A DNA stretch of 64,000 nucleotides from NCBI GenBank assembly GCA_946811695.1, contig OX328127.1, forward strand, positions 51,464,274-51,528,273, written 5' to 3'. This document shows, in pieces, positions 30,721 to 60,828 of this stretch. Origin of the DNA: Gonocerus acuteangulatus (lineage: Eukaryota > Arthropoda > Insecta > Hemiptera > Coreidae). Positions within the stretch are counted from its first letter, which is position 1, and every line of letters starts with the position of its first letter. The notes beneath the pieces are model-generated. The model did no database searches. It was given only the letters and a program-made list of their open reading frames with translations, and was not told where the DNA came from. Position numbers and translations under genes: made by a program.

Positions 30721-30777
30721 GTTTTATTTTGCCAACTTTTTGGCTTGAAATATAAGCCTTCATCAGGACTGTAAAAC
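30721..30777 (-). ncRNA. Hammerhead-ribozyme-like motif (Penelope type), decayed
   Basis: On the minus strand: GTTTTA, CAGTC, the box CTGATGA (30766-30760), a stem II GGCTT/AAGCC, then AAAAAGTTGGC where GAAACGTTGGC would be expected, then TAAAAC, which pairs with the opening GTTTTA. The inner stem I (GTC with GGC) is also kept. The changed G in the GAAA box should abolish self-cleavage. This architecture is known from Penelope-like retroelements. The related copy at 60047-60088 keeps GAAAC. Confidence 0.6.
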
Positions 30778-31736
30778 GACATGATCCGAGTTAGTACTAA
30801 TTTATATATAGAATTAATAAAAAATGTAGACTGTAGCGCCTACCTGTAAGAAATATACATATGTACCCCGGAGGTAAAGGACACCATCTCACATATTTGT
30901 AATTGTCCAGGAGGGCCAATTTCTATAACTCTGAGCTATTAAAATTACTTACAGAAACAGTTTAAAGAACATTTTTCACATTGTTATTGGCATTGATAAG
31001 TAATTGGAAGTATTGATCATAGTCAAACAAAACCAAGCCCTCTAATGAAAACAGACACGATTTTATTTTGCACTGTCTTATATTCGTATTTATGGGTACA
31101 GGACATAGTGCCCTAAACCATTATATGGATAAAAAAATCCACTTTAAGAACATGCTGTCAATTTAATAAAAAAATGGATATGGTGTCCTTTACTTCCGGG
31201 GTAAAAATATAAAAGGAAAAACATTACACATAGATGAAGATGTGATGATACATAAGGTAATTGTTTGTTAAAGTTAGACATTATTTATTTAAATTTTAAC
31301 GTCTATTATAATTAACTCAGAATTTTAAAATTTAAATAAATTAATAATTATGTAATTTACCGTGGTACTATAAAACTTCACACAAACTATGGCACTAATG
31401 AATCAACAGAAATAATTGGATTCAAAATAATAATTTTAGGCTGAACTTGCTTTTTATAAATAATTTACGTACTAAAGCATTTCACATTATTTGTATCACA
31501 AATTTTTACCCTCTATGGTATTTTGACATTGAAAAGGTTATGTAACTACAGGTTAGTTAATTGTGTCTCGGTAGATTTGATTACCAATTTTATGGAGTAG
31601 TACTGTTTTGATATTAAGATCATTTCTATTTTTACTTTACTTTTGTGAAAATGTTCATGCTTATATTGATATTGTTTCATTCGTCTTAATATTACTGAAG
31701 TCTGTTAGTATTCATATTTAACATTGCAATTAAAAT

Positions 31737-32561
31737 ATGGAGCCTTCAGTATTATTTGTCAGTTGTACAGAAGATGAAAGAGCAGATCATTTAATAAGAC
31801 TTATGTTGGGCAAGCTTCCCGATGCATTAAATACTGAAGCAGGCATTGTCTCTTATCCCTGGCACATTAATACAAAATATTATGAAGCAGATGTGTTACT
31901 AAGTGTCATGGTCTCAAAAAGCCTTAGTTCTCCATGTTTTGCGGAGTCTGTGCAGGCTATTGTTCTGTATTTTGACAGTGAAAAACCAAGTTGCTTAAAT
32001 GTAGTAGATGACTGGCTTATTCTTCTAAATGAATATGATGCAGATATAAGGATGCTTGTTTGCCCGCAGTGCTTAGAAAATTCTGTTGATGGTGTAAGTA
32101 AACGCACAGTGCAGGAATGGTGCTTAAAAAAAAATTTTGAACTAGTTGAATTAAACCCAATCAACGAAGACAATGAGACTGATGAAGATTTTACTGAAAC
32201 TACTGGTATAAAACGTATTTGTCAAGCTTTACAAGCACATGTTTGGCCAAATTTAGTTCTAAAAGATCATAAAGATCCAACAACTATGTCAGGTTTATTG
32301 AATGGAGGACGATGCAGGAGTACTGATTCTGACTATGGAGCAGTTGCAAATGAAATTACACAAGATAATCTTGAGCCAAGTTTAGATGAAGTTTGTGAAC
32401 AAGATAAAGTTGATTTTTGTACACTTTTTAGTCAACTTGCATCAATGAAAGAAAGAGCTGCAAACATGCCACATGATGAACGCAAAAAATTTGCTGAACA
32501 GCTGGTTTTAACTTACTGGAATGCTATAGGCGGGGATGAAGATGAGATTTTAGATTGTTAG
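31737..32561 (+). CDS. AAGAB: Alpha- and gamma-adaptin-binding protein p34 (AAGAB)
   Basis: AAGAB is a cytosolic chaperone that binds the alpha and gamma adaptin subunits with their sigma partners and helps assemble the clathrin adaptors AP-2 and AP-1. The 274-residue frame is complete, from ATG to TAG, with no intron. The N-terminal ~170 residues form the Rab-like pseudo-GTPase region (VLFVSCTEDERADHLIRLML, IVLYFDSEKPSCLNVVDDW, IRMLVCPQC, VQEWCLKKNFELVELNP). The last ~45 residues are the conserved p34 tail (FCTLFSQLASMKERAANMPH, ERKKFAEQLVLTYWNAIGGD). Human AAGAB has 315 residues; the difference is a shorter central linker. The start is the first ATG after in-frame stops. Its neighbour BANP is divergent, wallenda convergent. 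The lack of introns could reflect loss or an old retrocopy. Confidence 0.95.
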   Translation: MEPSVLFVSCTEDERADHLIRLMLGKLPDALNTEAGIVSYPWHINTKYYEADVLLSVMVSKSLSSPCFAESVQAIVLYFDSEKPSCLNVVDDWLILLNEYDADIRMLVCPQCLENSVDGVSKRTVQEWCLKKNFELVELNPINEDNETDEDFTETTGIKRICQALQAHVWPNLVLKDHKDPTTMSGLLNGGRCRSTDSDYGAVANEITQDNLEPSLDEVCEQDKVDFCTLFSQLASMKERAANMPHDERKKFAEQLVLTYWNAIGGDEDEILDC

Positions 32562-32824
32562 TTACTTTATAAAAAATGAAAAACATAATCATCATAAGGT
32601 TTATCAGTCTGGCATACAATTTAATGATATATTTTGAAAAACTAATATTTTATAGTTGAAAAAAAAAGTTTGACAACTTGACGTTTGACTGAATATTGAG
32701 TCAAGTAAGAAGAAGTACCATGTTCTTCTATAAAGACTAAAAAAATAGTAGATTGCTAACTCTTTCAAAACAATTATCAGTATTTTTGTGCTTTGATGAC
32801 AATCTGCTGTTAGAATCAAGTTTA

Positions 32825-32880
32825 AATAAATTATAAAGGTTGACAAATTTATTTGAGATACGCAAAGAAAGTAGAATAAA
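32825..32880 (+). terminator. Candidate AAGAB polyadenylation signals
   Basis: AATAAA occurs at 32825-32830 and 32875-32880, about 260 and 310 bases after the stop codon. No earlier AATAAA was noticed in the 3' region. Confidence 0.4.
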
Positions 32881-33117
32881 TGAAATTAAATTATATTATT
32901 AAACATGGCTGTTAGGTGATATAAGGTATTATTATTTAATTAGTTTTTCTATTTATGGAAAAAGGCATCTCATATTCTCCTTTTTTTACTACATTTTGCT
33001 GCTTTTCAATTGTCAGACTAAGTAGAAAGAGAACCACCATTTGCAACTACTTACGCATTACTAAATTATTTGCTTTAGTTGTCTTTAGCACAGTTGTGGG
33101 CATTTAGTGTATATTAA

Positions 33118-33223
33118 CCCTTTGCTATCGAGGCCTCTGAAGTTGAGCCATTTAAAATTTGTCTTTAACTCGAGACTTCAGAGTGGAGCCCTTAAATTTG
33201 TATTTAAACTCGAAGCCAAAGGG
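33118..33223. mobile_element. piggyBac-type MITE, TTAA flanked
   Basis: The 106-base element starts CCCTTTG and ends CAAAGGG, with TTAA on both sides (33114-33117 and 33224-33227). Inside are two near-repeats with CTTAAATTTG/TTTAAAATTTG. The ends match the piggyBac superfamily pattern. Confidence 0.75.
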
Positions 33224-33521
33224 TTAAAAATTAAATTAGGTAGGGTATGTAACTTCATTTTCTCAGCCTCCAGGAAATTAGTATTTTTCAAAATATGTCT
33301 GAAATGTTACTTTATTTAGGTTGTACTTTGTTAAAATAAATAAGCAACAATAACAAGATATGCCGTTTACTAGTTTAAGGATTTTGTTTCAATTTTGATA
33401 ATACCTAGTTTGGAACAAAATCTCTCTGATTTGTCTCTGTGATTTTTCCAGAGCAGTCATTGGCTTAAGCTTTGGTGACAAATATCTATCACACCTCATC
33501 TAAAGTGTCTTTAATAATGTA

Positions 33522-33957
33522 GCGGCGCCCCCCTAACTGCTCAGTTTTATTTGGTGTTTGATTGTTAATGATGCTTTAGCCGTAATTGTGTGGGGCTGAC
33601 ATGTCATTGGGGGGAAGTGACGTGTGCCGCCCCCTTAACTGCTCAGTTTTATTTGGTGGCTCTGGCTAGGCTTCTGTACAACATTGCAGCCGGATCTAAC
33701 ACCATTTTAGCCAGTGTCTAGCCACTGCCTCGATACCTAAAACGCTCCCTACCCAGGCAGTAACCAGACACAGATTGGCTAAAGTGGCGTTAGATCTGGC
33801 TGCAGTGTTGTACAGAATCCTAGCCGGAGCCACTCCAGTGTTGCCACTAAATAAAACTGAGCAGTTAAGGGGGCGGCACTACATCACTTCCCCCCAATGA
33901 CATGTTAGCCCCACGCAATTACGGCTAAAGTATCATTAACAATCAAACATCAAAATA
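33522..33957. repeat. Foldback element with ~180-200-bp arms
   Basis: 33549-33730 and 33755-33957 are inverted copies (for example GTTTGATTGTTAATGAT and ATCATTAACAATCAAAC; GTTGTACAGAA and TTCTGTACAAC). The inside loop is about 25 bases. A partial extra unit with CCCCCTAACTGCTCAGTTTT precedes the left arm. No frame is seen. Confidence 0.85.
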
Positions 33958-35269
33958 ACATTGCTGTATCGTGAAGAATATTATCCACTCTGTAATGGAA
34001 TTTTTTGATACCATAAAAGATTCAATTTCATTGTAAAATAAAATATGTCATTGTATAGTTACCTTTATTTCTAAAACAATAAATAATGTAATGCCTATAT
34101 TATCTTTAGAAAATAAAAAATGGAATGTAATAATTTAAAAAATAGCTTATTAAGCTATATTAGTATTAAGATTATTTAAGGTCTAATTATACTGATATTT
34201 CTTTCCTATTACTATTATGATTTTCTGTTGTTTCTTTGTTAATAGAGATGATTTTTTTTTTTAATTGCGACTGAATAATGATTTGTTTTATATATGTACA
34301 TTCAGAGTATACATTTATAATGAACTTGTAATAATTGTTACTTGTCATAGAGTTACAATGTTCTTTAACATGATAAAATAACAATTGGCTATTTACTTTT
34401 TCCTTATTTGATCAAATCTCACATGGAAGTTAAAAATACAAAGAAATTTTTATAAAAAGTTTGAATATTATATTTGTTGTCTTTTGTCTCCCTGTTTTTT
34501 GTTTTCTTTTGTACAATCTAATCATTAACTATTAATTTATTAGTGATTTTCAAAAGTGGCCAAATATTCACCATTATATCAAGTCTTAAAATGTTTCAAC
34601 TTGTTGCTAGTTTATTAAAATTGCTTTACCAGTTTGACTGGAATTGATGGCTCTTTAGGAGCACAGAATTACTTACAGACTTTACTTTACAGACAAACGC
34701 ACTGCTAAAAGAGCAACATCAAGACTGAAATCATTTACATGACAAAATCATCAAAAGAGGGGCGAAATCATTCTCACAATAATATAATATTGATTTTTAT
34801 AAAAATGTGATTGCTGTTCTTAGCCAAATACCATCTATTCCCTGACTTCTTATCACCTCGACAATTAACAATCTGCACCTCATTCAAAATTAGCTATGAT
34901 AGCTAAGTCCATGATAAAGAATAGGATGTTTTTCCTAATTTTTTTTTTAATGATCTTTTAAGGTGTGTCAATTGTTGGGTTCATTAGCACCGTTTTTCAT
35001 AATTCCTTTTAACTTAATTACAAATAGTTGAAGGAGATGGACTCAAAAACAGACTAAGAAAGTGTGTTGAAAATCTTTATTCAGGTGTATCGCAAGTAGA
35101 TGTTAATACTCAAGTGGGTAATACTAGACCAAAAATGTAGTTCAATGATGCAACAAGCTTCTATCTGTTTTTGTTCCAGGAATATTCTGTTCTAAAGCTA
35201 TTTAGAAAAAAAAAATGTAATATAATATAAAAAATATTTTTGTAGAAAAACCTCAATTTTCTACTAGGA

Positions 35270-35467
35270 AGATAGTGTGGTCAGTAGTATGCTCCAGCTG
35301 CCTCATTTGCAGGTACACATTACAAAATTATTTAAAGCCTGGATGGGCTAGGGACAGTCTGGGACCTCGAATCTGGCCAGAAGATAAAATCTTTGGTGAG
35401 CTGGAGCTTTGAACTCAGATCCTCCAGCATATATTAGTCCAGTGTTCACCCACTGAGCTAACATCGC

Positions 35468-35470
<3 letters not shown>
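35270..35470 (-). repeat. tRNA-derived SINE, family 3, copy
   Basis: On the minus strand the head is GGCGATGTTAGCTCAGTGGG, like a tRNA A box, with a B-box-like GAGTTCAAAGC near 35405-35415. AAGATAAAATCTTT and TGCAGGTAC are shared with the copy at 46965-47218. It abuts a CT/TA microsatellite. Confidence 0.7.

Positions 35471-35556
<86 letters not shown>
35466..35556. repeat. (CT)n(TA)n compound microsatellite
   Basis: A run of about 20 CT units passes directly into about 25 TA units. A similar compound tract lies at 63583-63665. Confidence 0.95.
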
Positions 35557-35560
<4 letters not shown>

Positions 35561-36284
35561 TATACACATATTAATAATTTTAATGGGGGTCATTTTCATT
35601 TTCTAGTAGGTAGAATCCATGAATATTTAAAGACATTTTGAACAATTCTTTCAAAAGTACAATCTGAATAGCTATTAAAAAAAAAATAGAATATAGTAAA
35701 AGTAGATGCCAATTGGTTTTTATACGAGGTTTATCACAAGTAGTTGACAATATTTAAGGGGGTGAAAGTAGACCAAAAATGTACATAGTACTTCAATGCT
35801 GCCAACCACATGTTTCTATCTGTTTTTGTTCAAGACATATGCCATTCTAAAAGTTATTTAGAAAAACCTATTTTTTTTTTTTTTTTTTTTTTTTTTTTGT
35901 AGGAAAATCTCAATTTTTTCTGCTTTTACCCATTATTTTCAACCTTAGGAACATTATGTTTTTGAAATTAGCATTTAATTTAATTTAAGGCACTTCCAAT
36001 GTTGAATAGTGTCTTTAACAAATTGCAAAAAGTTTATATTAATAAAAGTCTGAAATTGTACTTTAATGATTGAAGTAGGTCTTACATTAAAGTTGAATAA
36101 TAATAATAATAATTGCTTCAAAAATTAATATAAGTTCCTACAACTGGCTTCCTCCTTGCAGAACTCGCACAACACTCACCTCTGGTCATATTGTCCCTAC
36201 CATGTCAAACTATCGAATATGAAAAATCTTTGTATCTTGGATTGTGGACGATACAGCTTGTTGCGAATTGTCGGAACTTTAACC

Positions 36285-36480
36285 CTTTTAGGGGGACATT
36301 TGGTGGATATGGAATACTAACAGTCTAGAACTTGGAATAGTTAGCCAACTAAACTAACAAAAAAAATAAATATATTTTTTCTGAACTAACCGATCTTATT
36401 TAATTTATTTTTAAGCGTTTTACAACAAATTTTTACTGTTTAAATCAAAATTTCGAGGGCTGCGGCCCCCCTTATATATG
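36285..36480 (-). mobile_element. G/C-tipped MITE, copy 3
   Basis: It shares AACAGTCTAGAACTTGGAAT, TTTTTTCTGAACTAACCGATCTTATTTAA-like sequence and GGGCTGCGGCCCCCCTTATATATG with the other copies, which gives the end near 36480. Confidence 0.65.
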
Positions 36481-36771
36481 CTCATATCCTCCTTGCAGAA
36501 CACACTGACAACATCTGGCCATAACTGCTGAAGTTGCCCTTCCAATTTCATCATGGTTAACTGTCATTGTCACATGTGAATTCTTGTGCACAGGTGGCTT
36601 ATGTTCTAAATGGGTACTTTGTCCAGTTCCGACTTCACCTACCCCACAAATAGAAATCAACTCTTCAAATCAGGGCATCAAGTCGGCCAATGCGCAGGAT
36701 CAAATCTCACAATCCTTTCTGGATAATGTTGATTGAGCCAGTTCCTTATAACTAGGCATTCCATTTGTTTT

Positions 36772-36953
36772 TTTTTGTTTTTTTTTTGTATGGCGCATCG
36801 ACATAAATCTTGGCCATTAGCGCCGACATCCAGGGTGCAGCCAGGAATTTTCTCAGCGAGCCCTGAGATGAGAAAATTTCTGGCGCCGGTGGGGATCGAA
36901 CCCACCATCTCCCGCTTATGAATCTAGCGCGCTAGCCACTAGACCACGGGAGA
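36772..36953 (-). repeat. tRNA-derived SINE, family 2, copy 1
   Basis: On the minus strand: GGTCTCCCGTGGTCTAGTGG, an A box; GGTGGGTTCGATCCCCACC, a perfect B-box arm; then TGAGAAAATTCCTGGCTGCA, GCGCTAATGGCCAAGATTTA, ATGCGCCATA and an A-rich tail. It is tRNA-like in its first 75 bases but is followed by a SINE body, so it is not a tRNA gene. The tail module recurs in the 5S-headed SINE. Confidence 0.85.
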
Positions 36954-38358
36954 CCCCCAAAGTTATTAGTATAAAAACTATTTTCACCATATATCATTTA
37001 TCCAACTTTCAGCAACACTGTTTTAACTCGGAGAAGATTGAAATAAAAGGGGGAGAGGAACAGTCAAAAACAGCAATGTTGAAAGTATTTCTTATATATG
37101 TATATTTTCTAGATTTATTTCACTAAACACAATAAGTGTTTTAGCGGCAGGATCTGTTTAGCTTTCTGCATTTCATAGGTTACAAATAGGAGTATCTTTT
37201 TTAATATCAATCAAATGACGAAACCAAAGAGTAGAAAATCATGCTATCATGATTTGTTTAAAAAAAATATACAATTTGAAAAGAAACTTTTAAAATATAT
37301 ATACATAAATTGCTCCTTGACAATTTTTTTGTTTTTTATCTTAAATTATTACATACATATAAACATTTGTCAGAAAATAAAATTCTGTTTCCTTGCAAAA
37401 GTAAAAGAACAAAAATTAAATAATGTCCAAAAATCACATTTTTCAGAAAATAAAATCCTATTTACTTTGAAAAGTAAAACAACAAAAGTTAAATAACGTC
37501 AAAATATCACCTAAGCCTAAATTTTAAAGTATATACAATATACTGACACTTAATCAGTTATACGATATATAAGAAATTAATAAGAAAACAATCATAATAT
37601 TGAATACTGGATTGCTTTCATGAGCAATTTTCAGGCGGATGCTGTTCTTAGTTGAAATATGCCTTTAATAATCACTTATACAATATAAAAAAAAAGTAGA
37701 ATTTCACATATCCAAATTAGACAATCTCATTTTCAATTAATACTAATGAAAGAATAACCTATATTAAAAATGCCTAAAATCATAGACAACTTGCTCTTGA
37801 TTGAAAATAATAGGAGTTTTCCAGAGGCCTAAATATATAAGAATTTAATAGACCAGCATACTTGTATGGATACATTTTTTTTCTGGACTAGTTAACGCTG
37901 TGTAAGATGGAAGTACAAAGGTTATGAAATACATCTAACATACATGCAGATAGTAATAGATATTTTTCTCTTTAAAAATGTTTACAATCTTAACATCGTG
38001 ATAAAAAATCAACTAAATAAATAAATACAACGTAAAAAACTTGGATAAATGAAATTCTTTAGTGTGTCACAAGGCGACTTCTAACTCAACCAATATAGCC
38101 CTTAAAAATGTATACTCCTTTCTTAAAAATTACATTTGATAAAATAATAAGGAATGTTTTGATCACAGTCTTATGGAATATGATGCTTTTTCTAAAATAC
38201 TCTAATAAAAAAACTATCAACAAATAAAACAATCCTTAATATTAATACAAAAAGAAACTTAATCTAAAAGTAATATCTAAACAAGGTACATGAAAGATCT
38301 TGAATTCTATTATTTTATATGTTTGAATAAAAATTAAACAGTCATATTTTTATTATAT

Positions 38359-57229
<18,871 letters not shown>

Positions 57230-58423
57230 CTGAAAAAAAAAAAAAAAAACATTTAAAATTATATTGAAGAATTGCAAATGCCTGCATAAAACAAACACGC
57301 ATTTATTTAAAATATTTGCATACATTTCTAGATTTTTTTTCAAGAAAATTGATTTCAATATAATAAATTACACTATATTATTTTATAAAAGCGAAGAAAG
57401 AAACATGAAACATTTATATTTTCTTTAAAGGATATTGACTCAGAAAGGTTACAAAGTAAATCACTTTTTTTTCTTTTTCTTTTTAGTGGCCAAGTGTAAT
57501 TCTACAAGTAGTGGTGGGTGTTATTCCAATAAAGAAAAGGCATCAGTCCTATCTTGGCAAGAAAAGGATGCATAAGCCATCCTAAAAATTATTATTATTT
57601 TTTATTGCTAATTATAAAGCCATAATTATATAATAGATTGGAATTCAAGACAAAACATTGACAATACATAATTAGTTTTATTTTAAAATGTAGTTTTGTT
57701 AGCAATTATGGTCAAACGATTCTGAGTAAAAACACCGATTTGCATGATTCTAGGGTTTCCTCCAAAATGTCTATTTTACTAAATTTTATGTGCCGATTCC
57801 AAAACTGTAATCGTTTTTTTTTCTACCATGTACCATTTTTGCACAATTAGTAGTTAAACCTAAAATGTTTTAATGTAGTTCTGTGCTTATGGAATGGAAA
57901 AGAACCCAGAAAACGAAGAAATACTGATAACATTGTTGAAATTAATGTGCTTCACAACAAAGTAACAATGAAACAGACAACAATAATGCTTTATTTTAAT
58001 CCAACCCCTGCAAATGTAGCTTTAGGAAGCATACCATAACTTCAGATTACTTCTAAAAAAAGTAAAATATGAACTTAAGTGACAGGTTTGTGAAGATTTA
58101 AACGTTATTGGCATGCTACTAGGCCAGTAATCAGGTAACACTAAAATGCCATGTTTTATTTGTGAATGAGATAGTAGAGCCCAATTTGATCACTGACAAG
58201 AAAATATTGGAAGCAGAGGGACAGTCTCGTGCTAGGAATAAAAAATGTAATTCATGAATGTCTTGTGGACCCCAAAAATGTTCTTCTACCACATTTCCAC
58301 ATAAAATTAGGCTTTATTGAGCTATATGTAAAGACTTTGAATAAGGATGGCAACTGTTACAAATATATCTGCAAGACGTTCCCTGGAATATCTATATATA
58401 TATATATATATATATATTCCCTG

Positions 58424-58466
<43 letters not shown>

Positions 58467-58479
58467 TATATTCTATGTA
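57230..58479. other. Upstream of wallenda visible exons, no exon found
   Basis: This should contain or lead to the missing 5' exon(s), but no convincing coding segment is seen. 57525-57600 matches the tail of SINE family 1 (AAGAAAAGGCATCAGTCCTATC). A (TA)n-rich stretch lies at 58395-58463. Confidence 0.5.
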
Positions 58480-59864
58480 TATACTATATATTTGTCAAAT
58501 ACCACTCACTGACTGACTGACTGACTCACTCACTCACCAGCCCAAACCACTATATAGAAAATTTTGAAATTTTGCATGGACACTCCCTGTATGACATAGG
58601 CACTCGCTACGAAAGGATTTTTTGATATTCGAATTTTTAAGTATTTTTTGAGGGGATTAAAGTTTTAGTTGGTTAGAGCAGGCAAGCAAGCCTAGGCAGC
58701 AAGCATTGCTAGGACGATAAAGAACAGCTGTTACCTTACACAATCTATTTCATAGTATTATTTTTAATTGAGGTTAATTTCAACTATGATGGAAGACCTT
58801 GACTTACTAGAAATAAACTGTGATTTTGTCCCTCATAGAGTTTACGCCCTGGTCCATCCGAGGTAATAATGTCCGGAACCACTTGACACAAAATTTGAAA
58901 TTTTGCTCGGACAATCCGTTTAGAAAGTAAACACTCACTAAGAAAGGATTTTTTTTTTTTTAATATATTCAAATGTTTAAGTACTTTTAGGGTGGTTTGA
59001 ATTATTAAGAAGCTCCTCATCGGCTCAAAAATGGTCCGATTTTGATTACATTTGGTACAAAAATATTTCTTCTCATTTAAAAGGTCAAGTTCAATAACCA
59101 GCTGAATCCGTTTACTGGAACATGGTTTTGGGAGCAAAATGTGCGTGAATAAATCGGAACGCTTATATTTTCGAGTCTATATGCTTGCATGTATTCCTTA
59201 TATAGGTTCCTTAACGTAGGAAAACGAATGAAACTATTTTTAAAGCAATTTATGTCAACGTTTACGAGACAAATCGCTAGAAATACTTTTCCAAACTAAT
59301 TTTCTTTTTGGGTATTCTCATAAACGATGATTGGTTCACTTGAAATTTGTACCAGGTATTTGAAATTCATCTAATCTAAGATATTTAAACTTTGGAATCG
59401 TTTGGAGGTAGGAAGTATATAGAAAAAAATTGTATTAATGGTATACAAAGTTTTCGGATCTCAGTATTTTCTAAAATATCTCGAAAACGGTTGGGAAATC
59501 GTAGTAAATAGAAGGCGGCTATTCGAAAGGTTACTAAATTCTCTACAAAGAAGATTCTGTTATAATGTTCGGTGGGGCGATGACTATCGAAAAGATAATT
59601 GCTTAAAACTTTAAAGTTGTTAGTTTTATTCTTTTCAACGTGTATTTGTCTCTGTTTACCTAACTTTTTAAGTAGTTGTATTTTTTTTTATTTCCCAACG
59701 GGAACAAGCACGGTTACCTCCACATGGTGTTTCCGGGTAACTCTAATGTCCGTGCAATAATAAGCTGTACAAAATTATGTAGTAGCGTTAATTTTGATCA
59801 TACCTTATTTAACGCAATATAAAAACTTCTTATCGGCCGTAGTGAAGCACGGGTATTCAGCTAA
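58480..59864 (+). mobile_element. Helitron copy with CTAA terminus
   Basis: It opens TACTATATATTTGTCAAATA like the copy at 60829, though the leading TC is lost next to a TA tract. It ends with hairpin GCCGTAGTGAAGCACGGGTA then TTCAGCTAA before a T. Shared interior includes GGTTAGAGCAGGCAAGC. It contains a repeat (59027-59130, GGCTCAAAAATGGTCCGATT) also found at 22269. Confidence 0.7.
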
Positions 59865-59968
<104 letters not shown>

Positions 59969-60046
59969 TAAATAAATATCTTATAGATAAACATATGGTA
60001 TGTATATGGTCATCGGTACTTACTCTAACCAATTTTGTTAATAGTC

Positions 60047-60088
60047 CTGATGAAATTGTGAAATTTAAGCCGAAACTTTGGCAATGAA
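60047..60088 (+). ncRNA. Hammerhead-like motif 5 (Penelope type)
   Basis: GTC, CTGATGA (60047-60053), a loosely paired stem II region, AAGCC, then GAAAC (60072-60076), then TTTGGC and ATGAAAAC. Both conserved boxes are intact, and the flanks align with the copy at 30721-30777 (AGTCCTGATGAA, AAGCC, TTGGCAA). Stem II is degraded (AATT in place of GGCTT), so cleavage is unlikely. Confidence 0.55.
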
Positions 60089-60510
60089 AACCCTTTTTTT
60101 TTTTTAAATATAGTTTTATTTCTTACCGGGGCCGGACCCAGACTATTTCCACACAGGTTCTGCAGTCAAAAATCTCTCTGAATATTTTTTTGGTTTGCTT
60201 GGCAATAACCAGAAGAGACTCTTCTTTCCGAAATGCGTAAAAATACGAAACCGTATTTCATGAGATGAGGTTGGCGTCGACTACTTCCTAAAGATTGAAA
60301 TTATCTAAAAAACAATGACGTTGAACAAGACGCGTCATGAGAATTGGTAGAAAAGCAAGGAAGAAATATTAAAAAAAAAAAAGTGTGAAATAGATATGTG
60401 AATTGGGAATTGGGGTAAGCCAGAGCTTACAATTGTTGTCAGAAGGAGTTCATATTTTGTAAGCCTACAAATTTAAGAGTTCAGTAAAAAAAAAAGAAAA
60501 AAAAAAAAAG

Positions 60511-60541
<31 letters not shown>

Positions 60542-60828
60542 AGGAATTTATTACAATAATTTCACCTTAAAAGACGATTATAAATTTCAAGAAATAATTA
60601 TCATCCAGAACATTCTAAATCTAATTTTTTTATTGAATGTTCCTTCAAATAAGTACCGTCATTCGAGGTGAGTTCGGCCAATAGTGTATGGCACAGGAAA
60701 TCGCTGTACTGTGATTTCCTACGCCAGACACTACTGTCCGAACTCGTACGACCAGTCCGAACTCACCCCAGATGATGGTAACAAACCCCAGGTAATTATT
60801 TTGTAATAAATTTTCCTAAAATCAATAA

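Larger units (their letters stand above)
29963..31736. other. Divergent intergenic region between BANP and AAGAB
   Basis: About 1.8 kb separating two head-to-head genes. It contains the CpG cluster near 30190 and the hammerhead-like Penelope remnant near 30750. 31270-31330 matches the tail of SINE family 1 (AAATTTTAACGTCTATTA). No other gene is seen. Confidence 0.6.
33958..38358. other. Convergent intergenic region AAGAB-wallenda
   Basis: About 4.4 kb with no recognised gene. It contains a SINE family 3 copy (35270-35470), CT/TA microsatellites (35466-35556), a G/C-tipped MITE (36285-36480) and a SINE family 2 copy (36772-36953). A direct duplication containing GACCAAAAATGTA, TCTATCTGTTTTTGTTC and GAAAAATCTC-like phrases spans 35080-35260 and 35690-35920. 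The rest is AT-rich without coding character. Confidence 0.6.

Noticed and set aside
31566..31575. TCTCGGTAGA upstream of AAGAB as a BANP site
   Set aside because: The central CGCG, the core of the motif, is lost; eight of ten matches here are not convincing.
36880..36953. Functional tRNA gene (minus strand) with good A and B boxes
   Set aside because: The acceptor end does not close, and the sequence runs into a SINE body shared with 39493-39658.
58229..58516. Reading frames made of Ile-Tyr repeats (also 59794-60087, 63434-63688)
   Set aside because: They are translations of TA microsatellites.
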